A stretch of DNA of 64,000 bases, from assembly GCF_002879615.1 (NCBI RefSeq), contig NZ_PNRF01000043.1, forward strand, positions 54,615 to 118,614. Direction: 5' to 3'. Of this stretch, positions 8,901 to 16,807 are shown piece by piece. This stretch comes from Billgrantia endophytica (lineage in GTDB: Bacteria > Pseudomonadota > Gammaproteobacteria > Pseudomonadales > Halomonadaceae). Position 1 is the first letter of the stretch, and each line of letters opens with the position of its first letter. The notes under the pieces are model-generated. The model was not told where the DNA came from and did no database searches. It worked only from the letters and a program-made list of their open reading frames with translations. Position numbers and translations under genes: made by a program.

Positions 8901-8918
8901 TGTAAAGCATGCGTTACG
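8901..8918. promoter_or_regulatory. TyrR/PhhR-type box 1 upstream of hppD
   Basis: TGTAAA, six bases, GTTACG: a partial match to the TyrR-family box TGTAAA-N6-TTTACA. It lies 72 bp upstream of a second, better box. Together they suggest aromatic-amino-acid-responsive control of hppD. The 303-base gap 8857-9159 otherwise holds only the second box and a possible sigma-54 promoter. Confidence 0.45.
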
Positions 8919-8972
8919 CGTTGTCAGGGAATCTCTCCACATCGAGGCCGCCCGTCTCTGGTCTATCCGACG

Positions 8973-8990
8973 TGTAAGGCCGGCTTTACG
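8973..8990. promoter_or_regulatory. TyrR/PhhR-type box 2 upstream of hppD
   Basis: TGTAAG-GCCGGC-TTTACG, matching 10 of 12 conserved positions of TGTAAA-N6-TTTACA with the correct 6-base spacing. Its centre is roughly 130 bp before the predicted start of transcription, an enhancer-like distance. Known: PhhR controls phenylalanine/tyrosine catabolism in pseudomonads. Inferred: the same logic here. Confidence 0.55.
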
Positions 8991-9086
8991 CGGGGGGACC
9001 ATTTGAGAGTAGCGGGGGGAGACGGGGGTAGCCATGAGGGCGTTCCCGTGATGCTCGGCGGGCACTAGTCTGAGGGCACAAGGCAC

Positions 9087-9103
9087 TGGGGGCGCCATTT
9101 GCG
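9087..9103 (+). promoter_or_regulatory. Possible sigma-54 promoter for hppD
   Basis: GG at 89-90, exactly ten bases, then GC at 9101-9102, with TTTGC at the -12 element. The -24 side (GGGGGC rather than TGGCAC) is imperfect. Transcription would start near 9114, 46 bases before hppD. The upstream TyrR-type boxes make this promoter class plausible. Confidence 0.4.
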
Positions 9104-9159
9104 TGCCCACACCAGCCAGTGCCCACGACAAGAACGGCAACACATCCCTGGAGAACTCC

Positions 9160-10260
9160 ATGAACGCACCCGCCAAGACCGTTGCTCCCATCAGCCAATC
9201 CAACCCTGTCGGCACCAATGGCTTCGAGTTCGTCGAATACAGTGCCCCCACCGCCCAGGGCATCGAGGAACTGCGTGCGCTGTTCAAGCGGATGGGCTTC
9301 ACCGAGACCCGCAAGCACCGCTCCAAGGAGGTTTTCCTGTTTCAGCAGGAGAACGTCAACTTCGTGCTCAACGCCGAGCCGGGAAGCCACGCCGCCGAAT
9401 TCGCCCGTGTGCATGGCCCCTGTGCCTGTGCCATGGCATGGAAGGTAGCCGATGCCAGGCAGGCCTTCGACTACGCCGTGGCCAATGGTGCCGAGCCCAT
9501 GGAGAACCCGGTCGGTCCGGGTGAAGCGGGGATTCCCGCAGTGAAGGGGATCGGTGGCTCGCTGCTCTACTTCGTCGACCACAAGGTCGATGGCGAAGGC
9601 CGTACCCTCTATGACATCGACTTCGAATCCATTCCCGGCCGTTCGCCCAGGGACAACAGCGTGGGCCTCGATGTGCTCGACCACCTGACGCACAATGTCG
9701 ACCGTGGGCAGATGGACGTTTGGGCCGACTTTTACACCAGCATTGCCAACTTCCGCGAGGTTCGCTACTTCGACATCGCCGGCAAGAAGACCGGTCTCTT
9801 CTCCCGGGCGATGACCGCGCCCTGTGGCAAGATGCACATCCCGATCAACGAGTCGGCCGACGACGACTCCCAGATCGCCGAATTCCTGCGGGAATACAAC
9901 GGCGAGGGCATCCAGCACCTGGCCATGGCGACCGACGATATCTACGCCACCGTGCAGGCACTGAAGGCCAATGGCGTCACCTTCCTGAGCACACCGGATA
10001 CCTATTACGAGAGGATCGACGACCGGGTGCCGAACCATGAGGAAAACGTCGAGGATCTGCGCGAGCTGAGCCTGCTGATCGATGGCGGCCCCGAGCAGGG
10101 CGTGCTGCTGCAGATCTTCACCGAAACGGTCATTGGCCCGATCTTCTTCGAGATCATCCAGCGCAAGGGCAACGACGGCTTCGGCGAGGGCAACTTCAAG
10201 GCCCTGTTCGAATCCATCGAGGAGGACCAGATCCGTCGTGGCGTACTCAAGGACGATTGA
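9160..10260 (+). CDS. hppD: 4-hydroxyphenylpyruvate dioxygenase
   Basis: A 366-residue non-haem Fe(II) enzyme converting 4-hydroxyphenylpyruvate to homogentisate in tyrosine catabolism. The second vicinal-oxygen-chelate domain has the three iron ligands: His near 175 in 'DHLTHNVDRGQMDVWADFY', His near 253 in 'EGIQHLAMATDD' and Glu near 331 in 'GPIFFEIIQRKGNDGFGEGNF'. Length and C-terminus ('ALFESIEEDQIRRGVL') match Pseudomonas-type HPPD. ATG 9160 follows GGAGA at 9150-9154; an in-frame GTG at 9103 is rejected. No hmgA or fahA is nearby, so later steps must be encoded elsewhere. Confidence 0.97.
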   Translation: MNAPAKTVAPISQSNPVGTNGFEFVEYSAPTAQGIEELRALFKRMGFTETRKHRSKEVFLFQQENVNFVLNAEPGSHAAEFARVHGPCACAMAWKVADARQAFDYAVANGAEPMENPVGPGEAGIPAVKGIGGSLLYFVDHKVDGEGRTLYDIDFESIPGRSPRDNSVGLDVLDHLTHNVDRGQMDVWADFYTSIANFREVRYFDIAGKKTGLFSRAMTAPCGKMHIPINESADDDSQIAEFLREYNGEGIQHLAMATDDIYATVQALKANGVTFLSTPDTYYERIDDRVPNHEENVEDLRELSLLIDGGPEQGVLLQIFTETVIGPIFFEIIQRKGNDGFGEGNFKALFESIEEDQIRRGVLKDD

Positions 10261-10269
10261 TCGGCCAGA

Positions 10270-10293
10270 AGCCCCCCGCTCGAGGCGGGGGCT
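10270..10293 (+). terminator. Probable terminator after hppD
   Basis: A GC-rich stem, AGCCCCC pairing with GGGGGCT, with one bulged C and a TCGAG loop, ends 33 bases after the hppD stop. There is no long T-run, so efficiency is uncertain. Confidence 0.5.
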
Positions 10294-10421
10294 GTCGTTC
10301 GGCGTCAAGGCCAGGCTTTCAGACTGGTTGTTCGAAACCAAACAAGAAATATCGTTGCAGTGGCCAGAGTAGACCGGGCATATTACCGTGCGATGGATAA
10401 AGTCGCTCTCCCTGGTGATAC

Positions 10422-11882
10422 ATGACAACTGATCAACAACCTCGCGTTCAGTGGCTGGGCCGCTGGGGCTTCGTGCTGGCGGCTACCGGTTCGGCGGTCG
10501 GCCTGGGCAACATCTGGAAATTCCCCTACATCACGGGTGAACACGGCGGCGGCGCTTTCGTGCTGGTCTACCTTGCCTGCATTCTGGCGGTCGGCGTCCC
10601 GGTGATGATGACCGAGATCGCCCTCGGCCGGCGTGGACGTGGCAGCCCCGTCGACGCGGTGCGCCGGGTGGTAATGGAATCCGGCCGCTCGTCGGCCTGG
10701 TCATTGCTGGGTTGGATGGCCATGCTGTGCGGCTTCATGATCCTCTCGTTCTACGTGGTGGTGGCCGGCTGGTCGGTTTCCTATCTGTGGAAGTTGCTGA
10801 CCGGAAGCCTGGCCGGATCCGGTGTCGACGACATGGTGGCCATCTTCGTCGCCAACAACGAGAACCCGCTCAACCTGGGCTTCTGGAGCACCCTGGTGAC
10901 CCTTGCGACCATGCTGATCGTGGGCAAGGGGGTGCAGGCGGGAATCGAGCGCAGCGTCAGCTGGATGATGCCCGGCATGGTGCTGATGCTGCTGATGCTG
11001 ATCGGCTACGGGGTCTTCTCCGGTGGCTTCGGGGAGGCCTGGCATTTCCTGTTCTCGTTCAATGCCGGCAGTCTTTCCAGCGACGGTATGCTGGTCGCGC
11101 TGGGACACGCCTTCTTCACCCTGTCGCTGGCTTCCGGTGCCATCCTGACCTATGGCAGCTACCTGCCGGCGCGTACCTCCATCGCCCGCACCACCTTCAG
11201 CGTGGCGATTGCCGATACCCTGGTGGCGCTGATGGCGGGCCTGGCGATTTTCCCGATCATCTTTGCCAACGGCATGGATCCGGGCGAAGGGCCGGGGCTG
11301 ATCTTCATGAGTCTGCCGCTGGCCTTCCAGGCCATGCCGATGGGGACGCTGTTCGGCATCCTGTTCTTCGTGATGCTCTCCATGGCGGCGCTGACGTCTT
11401 CCATCTCCATGGTGGAGGCAACGGTTTCCTGGCTGTGCGACAACAAGGGGCTCTCGCGCCGTGCGGCTGCCTGGGGCACGGGGATCGTGCTGTGGTCGAT
11501 CAGCACCCTGGCGATGCTGTCGTTCAACCTGGGAGCCGACTGGACGCTGGCCGGTCGACACGTCTTCGACTGGCTCGACTACCTGACCTCCCGCTGGATG
11601 ATGCCCCTGGGTGGCCTGGGCATGGTGCTGCTGGCCGGCTTCGTGCTGAAAAGCGAGACCTTCCGTAGCGAGCTGGGGCTCGCGCCGCGCTGGCATGCGT
11701 TGTGGTTGTTCATGGTTCGCTATGTCAGCCCGCTGGGCATCCTGGTGATCTTCGTCGATGCGTTGGGTATCGCCCACGTCGAATTCGGCGCTCACTGGCC
11801 GTGGCTGCTGGCGGTACTGGTCGCCATGACCCTGATCGGCGAACTGGCCAGCCCGCGGCTTCGGCAGGCCCTGGCAGGCTGA
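10422..11882 (+). CDS. Sodium-dependent amino-acid transporter (NSS/SNF family)
   Basis: A 486-residue LeuT-fold transporter. The N-terminus carries the family signature 'GSAVGLGNIWKFPY' in TM1 (unwound region binding substrate and Na+), followed by 'GGGAFVLVYL'. About eleven hydrophobic segments follow, including 'VSYLWKL', 'FFTLSLASGAILTYGSYLP' (TM6 region) and 'FVMLSMAALTSSISMVEATVSWL' (TM8). NSS members import amino acids with Na+. Its place behind hppD suggests tyrosine or another aromatic substrate, an inference from context only. The leading RBS is weak (CTGGTGA). The large antisense reading frames across it are shadows. Confidence 0.9.
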   Translation: MTTDQQPRVQWLGRWGFVLAATGSAVGLGNIWKFPYITGEHGGGAFVLVYLACILAVGVPVMMTEIALGRRGRGSPVDAVRRVVMESGRSSAWSLLGWMAMLCGFMILSFYVVVAGWSVSYLWKLLTGSLAGSGVDDMVAIFVANNENPLNLGFWSTLVTLATMLIVGKGVQAGIERSVSWMMPGMVLMLLMLIGYGVFSGGFGEAWHFLFSFNAGSLSSDGMLVALGHAFFTLSLASGAILTYGSYLPARTSIARTTFSVAIADTLVALMAGLAIFPIIFANGMDPGEGPGLIFMSLPLAFQAMPMGTLFGILFFVMLSMAALTSSISMVEATVSWLCDNKGLSRRAAAWGTGIVLWSISTLAMLSFNLGADWTLAGRHVFDWLDYLTSRWMMPLGGLGMVLLAGFVLKSETFRSELGLAPRWHALWLFMVRYVSPLGILVIFVDALGIAHVEFGAHWPWLLAVLVAMTLIGELASPRLRQALAG

Positions 11883-11991
11883 ACCCGTGGCGCAAGCCCA
11901 TTGCTCGACTCCGATGGGCTTGCCCGTAGCCGGCGTTATCGCTAGTGTCGAATCGGATCAGGGCATGGGCGTGATCAGGGAGTCACTATCG

Positions 11992-12435
11992 ATGGGCATT
12001 CGTCATGCCGCCGGGCTGTGCACGCGTCCTTCGGGCGCGGTACTGCTGCGTGGATTATTGCTGTTGACCGTTGTGGGCCTGCTGGCCGGTTGCGCCGGCA
12101 GGGATACACAGCAGACTGCCCGGGCCACCGCTCCGGCGGGGTGGGAGGGGGAAGAGGGCCAGGCGTCCTTCTATGCCGACCGCTACCAGGGAAGGCGCAC
12201 TGCCAGCGGTGAGCGTTTCGACCAGCAGGCGCTTACCGCCGCGCACCGTACACTGCCTTTCGGCACGGAAGTCCGGGTCACGCGTCTGGACAACGGGCGG
12301 GAGGCCGTGGTGCGCGTGAATGATCGTGGACCTTTCGTTCGCGGTCGGATCATCGATCTTTCCCGGCGTGCCGCCGAAGAGCTCGATATGGTGCGCAGCG
12401 GCACGGCACCGGTGCGGCTGACCCCAGTGCGCTGA
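11992..12435 (+). CDS. RlpA-like septal ring lytic transglycosylase domain lipoprotein
   Basis: A 147-residue predicted lipoprotein. A hydrophobic leader ends in the lipobox LLAGC (Cys near residue 34), followed by a double-psi beta-barrel of the RlpA family: 'GQASFYADRYQGRRTASGERFD', 'TAAHRTLPFGTEVRVTRLDNGREAVVRVNDRGPF' and 'IIDLSRRAAEELDM'. The Asp of 'VNDRGP' and His of 'AAHRTLP' are the conserved RlpA pair. It lacks the C-terminal SPOR domain of full-length RlpA. ATG 11992 is used: AGGGAG sits 9 bases before it; upstream in-frame starts lack such a site. Confidence 0.85.
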   Translation: MGIRHAAGLCTRPSGAVLLRGLLLLTVVGLLAGCAGRDTQQTARATAPAGWEGEEGQASFYADRYQGRRTASGERFDQQALTAAHRTLPFGTEVRVTRLDNGREAVVRVNDRGPFVRGRIIDLSRRAAEELDMVRSGTAPVRLTPVR

Positions 12436-12514
12436 TCGGCAGGATCGGGCGGGGCGGTGCCCCTTGTCTGGCAGCCATGCGACAATGCCATGACCGTCGC
12501 CAGTGAGACATGCC

Positions 12515-14206
12515 ATGGCATCCCGCCATTCCCGTTCTGCCGCTGAAATACAGCGCCTGAAGCCGCCTCGACATCGTCGTGGATGGCTGAAAGGCAGTTT
12601 CCGCCTGCAGGTGATGCTGCTGGTGGGCGTGCTCCTGGCTGCCATGCTGCTGGCCCAGGGGGCCTACCTCAACCATCGCAAGGCCGAGATCATCAGTGAC
12701 CAGATGGGCCAGCGTGCCCTGGCGGTAGCGCTGAGCGTGGCCAGTATCCCGGAACTGATCGCGGCGTTCGATGCGCCCGACCCCATGGCTACCATTCAGC
12801 CCATTGCCGAACGCATCCGCCGGGAGACCGGCGCTCGCTACGTCGTCGTGGGCAACACCGACAGCCTGCGCTATTCCCACCCGTTGCCCGAGCGTCTCGG
12901 CAAGCCGATGGTGGGCGGCGACAACGACCGGGCATTGCTGCACGGCGAATCCTATGTTTCCGAGGCGACAGGCTCGCTGGGCGATGCCGTGCGCGGCAAG
13001 ACGCCGGTGTTCGATGGTGACGGCAACATCGTCGGCATCGTGTCGGTGGGCTTCATGCTCGATCGGGTCGCCCTGGACGTCGGAGAGCACACCAGCCTGG
13101 GGTGGTGGCTGGTGGGGCTGATGATCCTGCTTGGCTTCGCCGGGGCCTACGGTCTCTCGCGGCACCTCAAGAAGGTCATCCTGGGGCTCGAGCCCTATGA
13201 GATCGCGCGGCTGGCGATGGAGAAGGAGGCCATCCTGCAGTCGATCCATGAGGGGATACTGGCGGTGAATCGAGACGGCCAGATCACGCTGGTCAACCAG
13301 CAGGCGCGGCGTTTCCTGGGGCTGCCGCCGGCCCATGAAGTGCTGGGCCAGCCGATCCAGGACATCGTGCCCAACTCCCGCCTGCTGGAGGTGCTGGAAC
13401 GTGGCGAGCAGCAGTTCGACCAGGACATGTGGCTGGGCGACCACCCGGTCGTGGTCAACCGGGTGCCGGTCAATCACGAAGGGGAGATCGAGGGAGCGGT
13501 GGCGACGTTTCGCAGTCGCCGCGAGATCGTCGAGCTTTCCAATGCCCTGAACGCGGCAAGCCGGGACGTGGACATGTTGCGTGCCCAGGCCCACGAGTTC
13601 TCCAACAAGCTCTACACCATCTCGGGCCTGCTTCAGCTCGGTCGTATCGACGAAGCCCTGGCGTTGATCCATCAGGAGAGCGAGCGGCAACAGGCCCAGA
13701 TGACGTTCCTGATGAAGCACGTCGGCGATCCGGTGATCAGCGGTACGCTGCTCGGCAAGTTGACCCGGGCCCGCGAGCTGGGCGTCAGCCTGGAGATCGA
13801 TGACCAGAGCTCACTGGCGGCGCCCCTGACCACGACGGGCCAGGAAGTGCTGATGACGGTCATCGGCAACCTGCTCGACAATGCCTGCCACGCGGCGCTG
13901 CAAAGCGACCGGCGCAACGAGGCGGAACCGCGGGTGAGGCTCTTCTTCACCGACCTGGGCGAACAACTGCTGGTCGAGGCAGAAGACAATGGGCCCGGGG
14001 TGCCGCCCGAGCACGTGGAAGCGATTTTTGAAGAGGGCTTCTCCACCAAGCCGGGCAAGCATCGAGGTATCGGCCTGGCGTTGGTCGGTCGGCTCTGCCG
14101 CGAGCATGGGGGGACCATTACCCTCGAAGAGAGCGAGCTGGGTGGCGCCTGTTTCACCGTGGCACTGGGCCGCTCGCTGTGTCGGGCCCTTGAAGAACCA
14201 CAATAG
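12515..14206 (+). CDS. CitA/DcuS-type sensor histidine kinase
   Basis: About 563 residues. One TM helix near 30-50, a periplasmic CitAP/PDC sensor with 'RYVVVGNTDSLRYSHP' and 'GKPMVGGDND' (the citrate-binding motif region of CitA), a second TM near 195-215, a cytoplasmic PAS domain, then the H-box 'AQAHEFSNKLYTISGLLQLG' with the phospho-His near 360, N-box 'NLLDNACHAAL' and G-boxes 'EDNGPGVP' and 'HRGIGLALVGRLC'. It is followed 39 bases later by its response regulator and then tctCBA, so it probably senses a tri- or dicarboxylate. GTG 12503 and ATG 12515 are both possible starts. Confidence 0.92.
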   Translation: MASRHSRSAAEIQRLKPPRHRRGWLKGSFRLQVMLLVGVLLAAMLLAQGAYLNHRKAEIISDQMGQRALAVALSVASIPELIAAFDAPDPMATIQPIAERIRRETGARYVVVGNTDSLRYSHPLPERLGKPMVGGDNDRALLHGESYVSEATGSLGDAVRGKTPVFDGDGNIVGIVSVGFMLDRVALDVGEHTSLGWWLVGLMILLGFAGAYGLSRHLKKVILGLEPYEIARLAMEKEAILQSIHEGILAVNRDGQITLVNQQARRFLGLPPAHEVLGQPIQDIVPNSRLLEVLERGEQQFDQDMWLGDHPVVVNRVPVNHEGEIEGAVATFRSRREIVELSNALNAASRDVDMLRAQAHEFSNKLYTISGLLQLGRIDEALALIHQESERQQAQMTFLMKHVGDPVISGTLLGKLTRARELGVSLEIDDQSSLAAPLTTTGQEVLMTVIGNLLDNACHAALQSDRRNEAEPRVRLFFTDLGEQLLVEAEDNGPGVPPEHVEAIFEEGFSTKPGKHRGIGLALVGRLCREHGGTITLEESELGGACFTVALGRSLCRALEEPQ

Positions 14207-14245
14207 CCACAAGACGATACCGCATGCATCGCGGGGGGAGGGGAG

Positions 14246-14992
14246 ATGCAAGACCCGGGCTGTCTGCCTTTGGATTACGGAATCCTGATCGTCGAGGATG
14301 ATTTTCGCATTGCCGAGATACACCGCGCCTTCATCGAGCGGAGTGAAGGCTTTCGCGTGATGGGCATGGCCAGAAGCGGTGCCGAGGCATGGGAACTGAT
14401 GACGCGCCATGCCGACGCGATCCAGCTCGTGTTGCTGGATGCCTACCTGCCCGATGTCGAAGGCCTCGAACTGCTCTGGAGGCTGCGCCGAGACTTCCTT
14501 CACGTGGATATCGTCATGGTGACCGCCGCCCGGGAGGTGGAAACCATCGCCGAAGCGCTGCGTGGTGGAGTGTTCGATTACCTGATCAAGCCCGCCGAGG
14601 CCTCGCGCATGGCCCAGATGCTGACACGTTTTCGGCGCGAACGTGCCGCCCTGGCGGCACGTAGCGAGATGAGCCAGGAGGAACTGGACCATGCACTGGC
14701 AAGGCTGCGTCCGGAGGGCGTGTCGAGCGGCGGCATACGCACACTGCCCAAAGGGATCGACCGGCTGACGCTGCGGGCCGTGGTGGGGGCCCTGGAAAAT
14801 GCCGACGCCCCGCTGGCTGCCATGCAGGTGGCGAGGGCCATGGGGGCAAGCCGTTCAACGGCGAGGCGTTATCTGGAGTTTCTGGTTTCTGTGCAGGTGG
14901 TAGGCGCTGAGCTGGGCTATGGTGATGTGGGTAGGCCCGAACGACGCTACCGGCTGTTGGGAGATGCCTCTCTCTGGTGCGAGGAGAGCTGA
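14246..14992 (+). CDS. CitB/DctR-type response regulator
   Basis: A 248-residue two-domain regulator. The receiver domain (about 11-130) has 'VEDDF', the phosphorylatable Asp near 65 in 'LLDAYLPD' and Lys in 'LIKPAE'. The C-terminal part (from about 150) carries a CitB-family DNA-binding fold with helix-turn-helix 'ARAMGASRSTARRYLEFL'. A G-rich Shine-Dalgarno precedes ATG 14246. Paired with the CitA-type kinase, it most likely activates tctCBA, whose upstream region (15001-15067) is full of GGACA repeats and palindromes. Confidence 0.92.
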   Translation: MQDPGCLPLDYGILIVEDDFRIAEIHRAFIERSEGFRVMGMARSGAEAWELMTRHADAIQLVLLDAYLPDVEGLELLWRLRRDFLHVDIVMVTAAREVETIAEALRGGVFDYLIKPAEASRMAQMLTRFRRERAALAARSEMSQEELDHALARLRPEGVSSGGIRTLPKGIDRLTLRAVVGALENADAPLAAMQVARAMGASRSTARRYLEFLVSVQVVGAELGYGDVGRPERRYRLLGDASLWCEES

Positions 14993-15000
14993 CTCCCTGA

Positions 15001-15067
15001 TGGACACTTGGCGAAGTGTCCAGGGCGTGGACAGAATGGACAAAATGCCCATAACGGACAATTTGTC
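15001..15067. promoter_or_regulatory. Repeat-rich regulatory region before tctC
   Basis: A perfect 22-bp palindrome (TGGACACTT, four bases, AAGTGTCCA) at 15001-15022 is followed by further YGGACA repeats at 15028, 15037 and 15055; the starts 15001, 15028, 15037 and 15055 are spaced by 27, 9 and 18 bases. The last copy sits in a second palindrome, GACAATTTGTC (15057-15067). Probably the binding array of the adjacent CitB-type regulator. Confidence 0.55.
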
Positions 15068-15157
15068 TTTTATGTTCAGAAGCTTGTCGATACGAGCAGG
15101 GCTCTTTTAAGGTTCGGCGCGTGTCATCACAATAACACCCGAATATCGGAGAACGCC

Positions 15158-16153
15158 ATGACTGCCAAGAACTCCCTCAAGCGCCTGACGCTGCTGGCCC
15201 TGCCGCTGGCTGCCGTTGCCGCCTCCACCGCCCATGCCGATGAATGGGCGCCGACCCGCTCCATCGAATACATTGCTCCGGCCAACCCCGGAGGCGGCTG
15301 GGATACGCTGGTCCGCACGACCGCCCGCGTCATTCAGGAAGAGGGGCTGGCCGAGCGGAACTTCGCTGCCATCAACGTCCCGGGTGGTGGTGGCGCAGTG
15401 GCCTGGGCACAAATCGCTCGCGACAGTGGCAATCCGCACAAGCTGTTCGCCGCCAGCCCGCCCATCATTCTGGTGCCACTGGCCGGCACCTCGCGCTACG
15501 ACCATAGCGACTTCACGCCTATCGCGCGCCTGATCACCGACTACTCCATCGTGCTGGTGTCGGCGGATTCCGACTACGAGTCGCTCACCGACCTGGTCGA
15601 AGCCATTCGCGACAACCCCGGCCTCAGCGTTGGCGGCGGTAGTGCCCCGGGGTCGATGGATCATATCGCCATGGCTGGAATGGCCTCGGCGGCAGGTCTC
15701 AACGCTTCCGATATCAACTACGTGCCGTTTTCGGGCGGTGGCGAAGCGATGACCAACCTGATGGGGGGCCATGTCGAGGCGGTGATCACCGGTGCCGGCG
15801 AGGCTTCGGGCCAGCTTGAAGAAGGCAGCGATATCCGCGCTATCGGAGTCTCCGCCCCCGAGCGCATGGGCGGTGTGTTGGCCGACGTGCCGACCTATCA
15901 GGAGCAGGGCATCGACTACACCTTCGACATCTGGCGTGGCGTGATGGGTGCCCCCGACATGCCCGCCGAGGCGGTCGCCTACTATGAAGACCTGTTCGCG
16001 CAGATGCTCGAGACCGATGGCTGGGCGTCCGCTCGCGACCAGTTGGGCTGGATCGACGCTTACCAGGGCAGTGAAGAGTTCGGCGCCTTCCTCGACGAAC
16101 AGAAGGAACAGTTCAGCGAAGTACTCAGCGAGCTGGGATTGCGGGGGGAATAA
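15158..16153 (+). CDS. tctC: Tripartite tricarboxylate transporter substrate-binding protein TctC
   Basis: A 331-residue Bug-family periplasmic binding protein. The signal peptide ends at AHA-DEW near residue 27. The mature start 'PTRSIEYIAPANPGGGWDTLVRT' and 'VPGGGGAVAWAQIA' are typical of TctC, as is the late 'RGVMGAPDMPAEAV'. It captures a carboxylate and delivers it to TctAB. ATG 15158 follows GGAGA at 15148-15152; the long upstream extension of the frame is non-coding. First gene of tctCBA, downstream of a CitA/CitB pair; substrate could be citrate or another tri/dicarboxylate. Confidence 0.93.
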   Translation: MTAKNSLKRLTLLALPLAAVAASTAHADEWAPTRSIEYIAPANPGGGWDTLVRTTARVIQEEGLAERNFAAINVPGGGGAVAWAQIARDSGNPHKLFAASPPIILVPLAGTSRYDHSDFTPIARLITDYSIVLVSADSDYESLTDLVEAIRDNPGLSVGGGSAPGSMDHIAMAGMASAAGLNASDINYVPFSGGGEAMTNLMGGHVEAVITGAGEASGQLEEGSDIRAIGVSAPERMGGVLADVPTYQEQGIDYTFDIWRGVMGAPDMPAEAVAYYEDLFAQMLETDGWASARDQLGWIDAYQGSEEFGAFLDEQKEQFSEVLSELGLRGE

Positions 16154-16180
16154 CGCCAATACATCGGCGCTGTACGACAG

Positions 16181-16209
16181 GCATGGGCTTCGCATTGCGG
16201 GGCCCATGC
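16181..16209 (+). other. Stem-loop between tctC and tctB
   Basis: GCATGGGC at 16181-16188 and GCCCATGC at 16202-16209 form a perfect 8-bp stem with a 13-base loop. It has no T-run. Such hairpins after binding-protein genes often protect the upstream mRNA or attenuate readthrough, giving more binding protein than membrane subunits. Confidence 0.5.
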
Positions 16210-16269
16210 TCCCCTGAATGCGACACTTGAGCTCTGGAACATTCGTTCCACGGCTTCGGGCGAATCCTG

Positions 16270-16752
16270 ATGACACGACTCAATAGCAACCAGATACTGG
16301 GGCTGATCATTGCCCTGCTGGCGGTAGGCTATCTCGCGATGGCCTTCCAGATACCCGACTTCCCCCTGCCTCGGCCGATCGACTCGGACCTGTTCCCCAA
16401 GGTGCTGGGCTTCACTCTGTTCGGTCTGGCAGTGATGCTGTTCCTGGAAAAGCCCAAGGACCGGGACATACCCGACGAGATCGGTCCAGAGGAGCGGGCC
16501 AAGCCATTATTGCTGCGTCCCTGGTCCCGGGTCGTCATCACCTCGCTGGCTATCGTGGCCTATGCCCTGCTGCTCGTGCCGGTTGGCTTCGTGTTGACCT
16601 CGCTGGCGCTCTCCTTCGGCCTGGCCTGGTACTTCGGTTATCGCCGCCATGGCGTCAACCTGGCGACCTCGCTGGGGGTCGTGCTGTTGCTTTATCTGGC
16701 CATGACCCGTGGTATGGACGTTTATCTGCCACAGGGCATCTTGCCGTTCTGA
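16270..16752 (+). CDS. tctB: Tripartite tricarboxylate transporter small membrane protein TctB
   Basis: A 160-residue protein with about four TM helices: near 8-26, 42-60, 85-110 and 125-150. 'DSDLFPKVLGFTLFGLAVMLFLE' and the closing 'RGMDVYLPQGILPF' fit the TctB family. It forms the membrane complex with TctA and lies 116 bases after tctC and 55 before tctA in one operon. Confidence 0.9.
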   Translation: MTRLNSNQILGLIIALLAVGYLAMAFQIPDFPLPRPIDSDLFPKVLGFTLFGLAVMLFLEKPKDRDIPDEIGPEERAKPLLLRPWSRVVITSLAIVAYALLLVPVGFVLTSLALSFGLAWYFGYRRHGVNLATSLGVVLLLYLAMTRGMDVYLPQGILPF

Positions 16753-16807
16753 CCTGCCGCGACCGTGTCTGGCGCGTTCATCTTCGATCGCCAGCGAGAG
16801 AGATACT

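Noticed and set aside
8986..10428. 480-codon frame antisense to hppD
   Set aside because: It mirrors hppD codons and spans intergenic DNA; no motifs or start signals.
12350..13720. 456-codon frame antisense to the sensor kinase
   Set aside because: Shadow of the kinase gene, with Leu/Arg/His-rich product and no family features.
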